Shown piece by piece: positions 1 to 4,904 of a stretch of 5,606 nucleotides of DNA. The notes below the pieces were generated by a model that searched no databases, was not told the origin of the DNA, and saw only the letters and a list, made by a program, of their open reading frames with translations. The position numbers were made by a program, and so were the translations under genes. Each line of letters begins with the position of its first letter. Position 1 is the stretch's first letter. Source of the DNA: an uncultured Brevinema sp. (lineage in GTDB: Bacteria > Spirochaetota > Brevinematia > Brevinematales > Brevinemataceae); contig CAMRBT010000103.1 of NCBI GenBank assembly GCA_947040475.1, positions 1 to 5,606 on the forward strand, given 5' to 3'.

Positions 1-410
1 AATGTTTTATGAGATTCTAATAATAATTTAATATCAGATATTGAATTTTCTAATTTTTTATGAATTTCAAGAGGACATTCTTCACAGGACATAGTTTCAT
101 CATAGATAGAAGGAACAAAAGAATTTAGACCCATTATTTGAAAAATATCAACTACTTTATCACTAGGATTGAGTAAACATACGCTATTTTCTTTTGAAGC
201 AAGTTTTTTCTTCACAGATAAAATAACACCAATAAAAGAACTATCAAGATAAAGCGCTTCTTTTGTATCAAAATAAACGTGATTTACATCTGATGAAGAT
301 AATTGTTTTTGTATACAGGTGTCCAATTCTGAACAATATTCAGCAGTACCTTTTCCTTGAATAACAACATATAAATCATTGTTTTTGATCCCTATATAAA
401 TACATCCCAT
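1..410 (-). CDS. STAS-domain protein, anti-anti-sigma factor type (3' end beyond window)
   Basis: The 136 codons visible read from an ATG at 410 to the left edge without a stop, so the C-terminus is missing. The start is supported by GGGAG seven bases upstream. Residues 5-100 look like a complete STAS domain: beta-strand LYVVIQGKG near the N-terminus, then YLDSSFIGVIL at residues 54-64, and LNPSDKVVDIFQIMGL at about 80-95. The DSS motif (D56, S57, S58) sits where SpoIIAA/RsbV proteins carry the serine phosphorylated by their anti-sigma kinase, so this copy could be phosphorylatable. Known family members bind an anti-sigma factor or act in partner-switching; the partner is not in view. After the domain comes a tail with SCEECP (C109 and C112) and a predicted helix, which is not part of a minimal STAS protein. 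It lies downstream of the M23 gene on the same strand, but a terminator hairpin separates them. I found no clear promoter of its own, so read-through is possible. STAS fold is confident; exact role is inference. Confidence 0.85.
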   Translation of the reverse strand, partial: MGCIYIGIKNNDLYVVIQGKGTAEYCSELDTCIQKQLSSSDVNHVYFDTKEALYLDSSFIGVILSVKKKLASKENSVCLLNPSDKVVDIFQIMGLNSFVPSIYDETMSCEECPLEIHKKLENSISDIKLLLESHKT

Positions 411-448
411 TTATCTACTCCCTACTTATCTCTTGTACACAAATCCAA

Positions 449-481
449 AATAGGACAGTATTATTTTAATACTATCCTATT
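449..481 (-). terminator. Hairpin terminator after the M23 peptidase gene
   Basis: Two 15-base arms (449-463 and 467-481) around a 3-base loop form a nearly perfect inverted repeat. On the minus-strand RNA the single non-Watson-Crick position is a G-U wobble, giving an uninterrupted 15-pair stem, whereas on plus-strand RNA it would be a C-A mismatch. The stem begins 8 bases after the M23 stop codon and is followed in the minus direction by a short U-run (UAUUUU). The stem is poor in GC, but its length and position fit an intrinsic terminator for the M23 transcript, partly insulating the STAS gene. Confidence 0.75.
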
Positions 482-489
482 ATATATTT

Positions 490-1515
490 TTATCTTAGCA
501 TCATTGCGAAAGGTTCTGGATCTACACGACCGCCACCAATGAGTACTTCATAATGTAAGTGATACCCTGTTACACGGCCTGTCGCTCCAACATAACCAAT
601 CACTTGACCTTGTTTAACTCTAGCTCCAGGATAGATTTGTGCTGCAAAACCTTGTAAATGTCCATATCTAGTTTTAAATTCATATTTGTGTTGTATTTCT
701 ACAAGATTGCCGTAGCCACCTTGAACGCCAGATTTTGTGACAACACCATCAGCACCAGCATATACGGGTGTGCCAGGTAATGTTGCTAGATCTAAGCCTT
801 CATGTCCTTCTATACCACGTTGATCAAAAGGATTTCTACGAAGTCCAAAACGAGAAGTAATACGAGCTCTTGTTGCAAGAGGATAAATAGAAGGCATTTC
901 TCTTAATACTCGTTGATTTTCTTGCATGAAGTTCCCAACATGAAAGATTTTTTCTTTAGTTACATCTAATTCTTTTTCTAGTTTTTGTAATTGTATAATT
1001 TCTCTAGGGATTGAATCATTAGATTCTATAGAAAGCATAGGATCATTGAGAGTAGAGATTAAAGTGGATTCTGATACAGGAGTAATAATAGATCCAACTT
1101 CTAAACGAAATTTGGAAAAATATTCTGAAAGAGATTCTACTGTTTCTGATACTAAAAATATTTTTTCTTCTAAAGCGTCATTTTCTACGACAAGACGAAC
1201 TTGATTTCTTGTGCTTTGATGTCCTTGAGCCAAAATATAAGTAACAGAGAGTAGAGCAACCGAAGAAACAACACCAATAAATAATAATAAATAATTAGAA
1301 AGGTGAATCGTAAAACCCTTGGAGCCAACGTGAGGAGTAAACATAAGAGAAAAACGCTGTATCCCAAAATTGTGAATTCTATTTTTAAACTCTATCCAAA
1401 ATTTTGCAGATCTTAATAAAAAACTTTTATTCAATTCTTCCTGATCGAAGAAACGCAGATCTTGTTTTGGTATAATAGTATCAACTTTGATTGATTCTTT
1501 TTTGATAATATTCAT
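490..1515 (-). CDS. Membrane-anchored M23 (LytM-type) peptidase
   Basis: A zinc metallopeptidase of family M23, expected to cut peptidoglycan cross-bridges or peptide stems in the periplasm. With the start at 1515 it has 341 residues: a cytoplasmic N-terminal segment of about 70 residues, one membrane helix (about 75-96), a periplasmic region with coiled-coil character (about 104-135 and 172-205), then the M23 domain from about 218 to the end. All catalytic and metal residues are present: SRFGLRRNPF leading to H238 and D242 (GHEGLDL), H286 (YGHL), and H319 and H321 (HLHYE). It should therefore be active, unlike degenerate EnvC/NlpD-type LytM domains. I chose the ATG at 1515 because GGAG lies 9 bases upstream; in-frame ATGs at 1530 and 1548 have no Shine-Dalgarno and would add 5 or 11 residues. 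A good promoter lies upstream (1606-1634) and a terminator follows. The N-terminal anchor with SLMFTPH before the helix resembles spirochaete M23 proteins. Family assignment is firm; physiological role in cell shape or division is inference. Confidence 0.93.
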   Translation of the reverse strand: MNIIKKESIKVDTIIPKQDLRFFDQEELNKSFLLRSAKFWIEFKNRIHNFGIQRFSLMFTPHVGSKGFTIHLSNYLLLFIGVVSSVALLSVTYILAQGHQSTRNQVRLVVENDALEEKIFLVSETVESLSEYFSKFRLEVGSIITPVSESTLISTLNDPMLSIESNDSIPREIIQLQKLEKELDVTKEKIFHVGNFMQENQRVLREMPSIYPLATRARITSRFGLRRNPFDQRGIEGHEGLDLATLPGTPVYAGADGVVTKSGVQGGYGNLVEIQHKYEFKTRYGHLQGFAAQIYPGARVKQGQVIGYVGATGRVTGYHLHYEVLIGGGRVDPEPFAMMLR

Positions 1516-1527
1516 ACTTTTTTTCTC

Positions 1528-1560
1528 CATGATAACATCATTTTTCATGATAACATTTTT
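1528..1560. repeat. Short tandem near-duplication over the M23 gene start region
   Basis: CATGATAACATCATTTTT (1528-1545) is followed immediately by CATGATAACATTTTT (1546-1560); the copies differ only by a 3-base indel. On the minus strand this duplicates an ATG and its upstream context, creating the alternative in-frame start codons at 1530 and 1548. Neither has a ribosome binding site, so the duplication probably lies in the untranslated leader of the M23 mRNA. Confidence 0.6.
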
Positions 1561-1605
1561 ATTCTTTCAAATAAGAAAATTTAAAATTACGGCAATTCTA
1601 ATTAT

Positions 1606-1634
1606 ATTGTAGGTTTTTTTGTATATTTTGTCAA
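1606..1634 (-). promoter_or_regulatory. Sigma70-type promoter of the M23 peptidase gene
   Basis: On the minus strand a perfect -35 box TTGACA (1629-1634) is followed, after 17 bases, by TACAAT (1606-1611). This is five of six matches to the -10 consensus with ideal spacing. Transcription would start near 1599, giving a leader of about 80 bases before the ATG at 1515. It is the best promoter match in the window. Confidence 0.7.
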
Positions 1635-1655
1635 GGATTTAACCAAATATACAAA
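1618..1655. repeat. Perfect 11-bp inverted repeat between divergent promoters (possible operator)
   Basis: TTTGTATATTT (1618-1628) and AAATATACAAA (1645-1655) are exact reverse complements separated by 16 bases. The left arm lies in the -35/-10 spacer of the M23 promoter, abutting its -35 box, and the right arm ends 12 bases before the -35 box of the TatD promoter. The placement suits a protein that controls both genes, but no regulator is encoded in the window. In such AT-rich DNA chance repeats occur, so the operator role is inference. Confidence 0.4.
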
Positions 1656-1667
1656 TAGACAAAAATG

Positions 1668-1697
1668 TTGATTCTTTTTTAAAATACTACTTATAAT
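1668..1697 (+). promoter_or_regulatory. Sigma70-type promoter of the TatD-family gene
   Basis: A -35 box TTGATT (1668-1673) precedes a perfect -10 box TATAAT (1692-1697) at 18 bases spacing. The start point would be near 1704, about 20 bases before the ATG at 1726, with AAGGA (1713-1717) as ribosome binding site. A 7-bp AT inverted repeat (1691-1697 with 1704-1710) covers the -10 box and start point. Confidence 0.65.
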
Positions 1698-1725
1698 AAA
1701 TTAATTATAAAAAAGGATATTAAAT

Positions 1726-2502
1726 ATGTTTATAGATACTCACGCTCATCTTGATTATGTTTTACAAAATGTTCAAGAAGATCAAACAATAACTGACTTA
1801 GATTTTTTATTTACGGATCAATTAGAATCTATTGTTCATATTTCTTTGAATCCCGATAGATTTTTAAGAGATTATCCTATTCTTTCTAAACATAAGAATA
1901 TTTATTTTGCGACTGGTTTTTATCCCAATAATGCAAATATTCCTAACTTTAATGAAGATCAAAAAATAGAGGAATTAAAAAAAGTTCTTACTGATTACAA
2001 ACATGTTGCCCTTGGCGAAATAGGGATTGATTTTAAAGATGATAGTTATGGAACACCTATGGCTCAACAATCTCTTTTTGAAAAACAACTGGCTCTCGCA
2101 GAAGAGTTAAATCTACCTGTTGTTATCCATTCTCGGATGAGTTTTAATGAATGCTATCACTCACTAAGCAAGTACAAAACATCAGCTATTCTTCATTGTT
2201 TTAGCTATGGAATTAAAGAAGCTGAATTAATTCTCAATCGTGGTGATTATATTTCTTTTGCTGGTTTACTTACTTATAAAAAATCACTAGAAATTCAAGA
2301 AGTTGCTCAAATGATCCCTTTAGATAGGATTTTATTTGAAACAGACAGTCCTTATCTAAGCCCTGTTCCTCTAAGACACAAATCTAATCTTCCTAGTTAT
2401 GTACAACATACTTATCAATTTTTTGCTAAATTGAGAAATATTCCTGTAGAAGAGTTATCTTTAATAGTTAAAGATAACTTTCAGAAGGCTTTCAAAATTT
2501 AA
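1726..2502 (+). CDS. TatD-family metal-dependent hydrolase (putative DNase)
   Basis: A 258-residue TIM-barrel amidohydrolase-type protein of the TatD/YcfH family, cytoplasmic, of normal family length. Characterised members hydrolyse DNA (3'-5' exonuclease) and some act on D-tyrosyl-tRNA-like or other substrates. The metal-binding set is complete: H6 and H8 (DTHAHLD), E98 (LGEIGID), H135 (VVIHSR), H158 (LHCFS) and D207 (FETDSPYLSP). The loop that usually reads GxHP near residue 65 is GFYP here, so a commonly conserved but non-ligand histidine is tyrosine. The start is well supported: AAGGA 8 bases upstream and a consensus promoter close by. It is transcribed divergently from the M23 gene and converges on the MBL gene, with 7 bp between the stop codons. 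The gene is most probably its own transcription unit. Family is firm; the substrate is not shown by the sequence. Symbol withheld because tatD and its paralogues (ycfH, yjjV) cannot be separated here. Confidence 0.95.
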   Translation: MFIDTHAHLDYVLQNVQEDQTITDLDFLFTDQLESIVHISLNPDRFLRDYPILSKHKNIYFATGFYPNNANIPNFNEDQKIEELKKVLTDYKHVALGEIGIDFKDDSYGTPMAQQSLFEKQLALAEELNLPVVIHSRMSFNECYHSLSKYKTSAILHCFSYGIKEAELILNRGDYISFAGLLTYKKSLEIQEVAQMIPLDRILFETDSPYLSPVPLRHKSNLPSYVQHTYQFFAKLRNIPVEELSLIVKDNFQKAFKI

Positions 2503-2509
2503 TTTTATA

Positions 2510-3334
2510 CTATAATTCTATAGTAACGCCTTCTCTACAGAAAAAAGAATTTTCAAAAGCTTTTTTAGCCTTTCTTTCTAAAGCGTTTATTTCTTTATCT
2601 GATATTTCTATATCATGATGTGTAAAACCTAATTGCTTAACATTAGCCTCTTTAGCTACTGCTACTGCTTGTTGCCAAGTAGCATGTCCCCACCCCACAT
2701 GTATTTCCATTTGGTCTTCTGTATATTGAGCATCATGTACCATTAAATCTGCATCTTTGGAAATATCTACAACTCTTTGGTCTAAACGAGTTAGATAATG
2801 TTCTGTATCCGTATTAAAAACGAAAACTTTGCCATCGTACTCTACCCTATAGCTATAAGCACCACCAGGGTGAATATGTTTTTTAGAAATAACTTTTACC
2901 CCTTTAGGTAATAATATTTCCTCTTCTCCCATTTCGAAATAATCAATATAAGAAGGTAGTTTTTGATAACTTATAGGGCAGAAATCATCGTCCATTTGCA
3001 TAAGAATTTGGTCTTCTAAGGATCTGTTTTTACCAATTGGACCATAAATATTTATCTGAGCACCCTTACAAAAAAGCACATTGAAAAAAGGGAAACCCTG
3101 TAAATGATCCCAATGCGTATGGGTGAAAAATATATAAATAGGAGGCATTGTTTGTCCTGGAAATTCTTTGAGCAATTTTCTGCCTAGGTTTACAATACCT
3201 GTTCCCGCATCAAAGATTATTATCATATCTGTGCCAATTCGAACTTCTACACAAGTAGTGTTTCCACCTGTTTTAATTTTATTAATATCAGGTGTTGGAA
3301 GAGTGCCTCTGACACCCCAAAAAGTTATTTTCAT
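2510..3334 (-). CDS. MBL-fold metallo-hydrolase, RNase Z/PhnP-like clade
   Basis: A 274-residue soluble metallo-beta-lactamase-fold hydrolase expected to bind two zinc ions and cut a phosphodiester or similar bond. Motifs in order: KTGGNTTCVEV at 21-31, FDAGTGI at 41-47, the metal motif HTHWDH at 71-77 (H72, H74, D76, H77), a His pair at H153/H155, D176 in FNTDTEH, HDAQY at 200-204, GWGHATW with H217, and FTHH at 238-240. The HDAQY...GHATW...GFTHH order mirrors the EATF...HST...H order of RNase Z, yet the protein lacks an obvious RNase Z tRNA-binding arm, so it is more likely a PhnP-like phosphodiesterase or an uncharacterised relative. The site appears complete. The start ATG at 3334 has a GGGG tract 9 bases upstream. 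It sits 133 bp downstream of the barrel-protein gene on the same strand; co-transcription is possible, as I see no strong terminator or promoter in the gap. The fold is certain; the substrate is unknown. Confidence 0.9.
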   Translation of the reverse strand: MKITFWGVRGTLPTPDINKIKTGGNTTCVEVRIGTDMIIIFDAGTGIVNLGRKLLKEFPGQTMPPIYIFFTHTHWDHLQGFPFFNVLFCKGAQINIYGPIGKNRSLEDQILMQMDDDFCPISYQKLPSYIDYFEMGEEEILLPKGVKVISKKHIHPGGAYSYRVEYDGKVFVFNTDTEHYLTRLDQRVVDISKDADLMVHDAQYTEDQMEIHVGWGHATWQQAVAVAKEANVKQLGFTHHDIEISDKEINALERKAKKAFENSFFCREGVTIEL

Positions 3335-3389
3335 GTAAATCTACCCCGAAATGTTTTTACTTATAGTGATTTTATCTATCATTATTATT

Positions 3390-3420
3390 GATTCTTATCA
3401 TAGGTGCTATCATAAGATTC
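3390..3420. repeat. Imperfect palindrome upstream of the MBL gene
   Basis: Arms 3390-3403 and 3407-3420 pair at 12 of 14 positions around a 3-base centre (mismatches T-T and C-C). It lies midway in the 133-bp gap between the barrel-protein gene and the MBL gene. No U-run follows on either strand, so a standard intrinsic terminator is unlikely; it may be an operator, an RNA hairpin that stabilises the upstream mRNA end, or chance. The rest of the gap holds a 10-bp palindrome GTATATATAC (3449-3458) and nothing else I can name. Confidence 0.35.
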
Positions 3421-3467
3421 GCCCTATGTTATTTATATCGGTCATTTTGTATATATACTTTAAAAAA

Positions 3468-4769
3468 TTAAAATAGCCATCCTACTTTAATACTGAGATA
3501 AGGATATAGCTCTGTCATGGGGAAATTTTCTGAATATTCTTTTTTGTTTTTCCACTCTGGGGTAACCTTTTCAGAGCCTGTAAGTACAGATAATGTTTCG
3601 AGAGGAAAATATTGCAATCCTATATCCAAGCCAACAAACATAGAAGGCCCTATTCTCTTTATAATGTTTATCCCAAGATTAACGCCAAATCTCAAGGCAA
3701 ATCCCTGTAAACTACCAGCACCACCCTCTATATTGTTTAAGCCTATAGTACTATACATAAAACCTAAACGAAGATATGGGGTAAATTCCCATGTGTTTTT
3801 AAATACCCTATAACCTATCCCTGTCATCAAATAAGTATTAATAGATCTATCTACATTCATACCAAATGCTGTCGTTGACACCAATCGATAAGGAAGGAAT
3901 CTTTCGTATTCACCTTCTATTTTGAATCCCACAGGCCAATAAGAAGCTGACTCCCAAGTGTTATTCTCTAATTTTGCAGATAAAACTCTTTCTCCTACCG
4001 TAGGTACCATCAGCCCTACATTAAGATAAAAGCGATTTCTAAGAGGTGTTCCTCTCATAACCTTATCATTGACTTCAACTTTTTTATTAATATCTTTAGC
4101 TAGCACCATATCGTTAGACATTTTATGGACAGTACCTATGGATTCTGTTAGTCCTCCACGAGCATTAGCATAACGAATAATAATTTCATCGCCACGTCTT
4201 AAACTATTAAAGTCTTTATATGGGAAAGCGAACAAATCTCCTTGAACCATAGAAATAGTAGGGTTATCATAATTTATGGCAGTCATTAATTTAGCAAGTA
4301 GATTTCTTATTTGCACGGTAATTAAACGAACATTCGATCTAGGGCCTGCTATTTCTTGAGAAACAATTTTACCATCAGACAATCGTACAATCTCTACATT
4401 GAGGCTTATCATTTGTTCTGTTAGTGATTTGGTGTAAAAATTCATTTTTAATACAAAAGCGACTTCTTTTACGAAAGGGCTATTTTTGGCATTTAATGTC
4501 TTTAAGTCATAAGTATAATCTTCAGGAACTTGAGCAACTCTAAAATCATTCCTAACAAGATCTGTCATCATTTCTTTTATTTCTATAAAAACAGGTGATC
4601 TATTAGATATAATAATGGCTATAGAACCTTGAGTACTAGAACCTTTTAATTTTAAAGATATTTCTTCTTTTTTTTCGGGAGTATTATTTTCTTGAGCAAA
4701 GATAGGAGCTACTAATAAGAGCATTAAAATTGTTATTAGATTAGATCGTTTAAAGATATTTTGAAACAT
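3468..4769 (-). CDS. Exported protein: periplasmic domain plus C-terminal outer-membrane beta-barrel
   Basis: A 433-residue protein I do not recognise by name. It begins with a signal peptide (basic FKR, hydrophobic 11-22, likely cut after IFA at residue 25) and no lipobox Cys. Residues 47-167 form an alternating alpha/beta region of periplasmic type. Residues 175-240 contain LRRGDEIIIRY, IGTVHKM and VNDKVMRG, which looks like a small SH3-like beta-domain as in the C-terminal part of FlgT-type proteins (weak, by eye). From about 245 to the end there are roughly eight amphipathic strands rich in Gly and aromatics, finishing in LYPYLSIKVGWLF with Phe as last residue, the usual C-terminal signature of barrels inserted by BamA. 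It therefore probably spans the outer membrane with a periplasmic N-terminal part. AGGAG lies 9 bases before the ATG. An overlapping out-of-frame ATG at 4773 is closer to the same site. It is divergent from the 4905 gene, with its own promoter. Localisation is fairly sure; function is unknown. Confidence 0.85.
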   Translation of the reverse strand: MFQNIFKRSNLITILMLLLVAPIFAQENNTPEKKEEISLKLKGSSTQGSIAIIISNRSPVFIEIKEMMTDLVRNDFRVAQVPEDYTYDLKTLNAKNSPFVKEVAFVLKMNFYTKSLTEQMISLNVEIVRLSDGKIVSQEIAGPRSNVRLITVQIRNLLAKLMTAINYDNPTISMVQGDLFAFPYKDFNSLRRGDEIIIRYANARGGLTESIGTVHKMSNDMVLAKDINKKVEVNDKVMRGTPLRNRFYLNVGLMVPTVGERVLSAKLENNTWESASYWPVGFKIEGEYERFLPYRLVSTTAFGMNVDRSINTYLMTGIGYRVFKNTWEFTPYLRLGFMYSTIGLNNIEGGAGSLQGFALRFGVNLGINIIKRIGPSMFVGLDIGLQYFPLETLSVLTGSEKVTPEWKNKKEYSENFPMTELYPYLSIKVGWLF

Positions 4770-4796
4770 TCATTAACGCTCCTAGTTTTTATAGAT

Positions 4797-4836
4797 ATTA
4801 TACCATATTATATTGTTTTTTTCCATATTTAGTGAA
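4797..4836 (-). promoter_or_regulatory. Promoter of the beta-barrel protein gene, with duplicated -10 box
   Basis: On the minus strand two perfect TATAAT boxes lie 10 bases apart, at 4807-4812 and 4797-4802, within a TATAATAT direct repeat. The distal box has TTCACT (4831-4836) 18 bases upstream as a fair -35; the proximal one has only TGGAAA at 17 bases spacing. Starts near 4800 or 4790 would leave a leader of about 20-30 bases that contains the AGGAG site (4779-4783). Confidence 0.55.
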
Positions 4837-4847
4837 ATAAAGAGAAT

Positions 4848-4876
4848 TTGCTTTTTTTAGCATTTTATTCTAAGAT
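4848..4876 (+). promoter_or_regulatory. Probable promoter of the coiled-coil protein gene
   Basis: TTGCTT (4848-4853) and TAAGAT (4871-4876) are separated by the ideal 17 bases, each matching four of six consensus positions. The start would be near 4883, about 22 bases before the ATG at 4905. Its -35 box lies only 11 bases from the -35 box of the divergent barrel-gene promoter, so the two polymerases would probably exclude each other. Confidence 0.45.
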
Positions 4877-4904
4877 AAAACATAGGAATTATATGGGAGA
4901 TTTT

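Noticed and set aside
1185..1367. Sixty-residue hydrophobic frame on the minus strand
   Set aside because: It lies wholly inside the M23 gene on the same strand in another frame, overlapping the TM-encoding part whose T-rich codons yield Leu/Phe-rich shadows; no supporting start site.
2508..2525. Seven-bp stem TACTATA/TATAGTA between the convergent TatD and MBL genes as a bidirectional terminator
   Set aside because: The stem is almost all A/T, overlaps the MBL stop codon and has no U-run on either side.
3335..3389. Thirteen-codon leader peptide on the minus strand ending in the TAG within the MBL ribosome binding region
   Set aside because: No ribosome binding site of its own and too short to separate from chance; no regulatory codon pattern seen.
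3517..3813. Ninety-eight residue frame on the plus strand
   Set aside because: Antisense to the beta-barrel part of the exported protein gene, with no recognisable domain and no ribosome binding site; a shadow frame.
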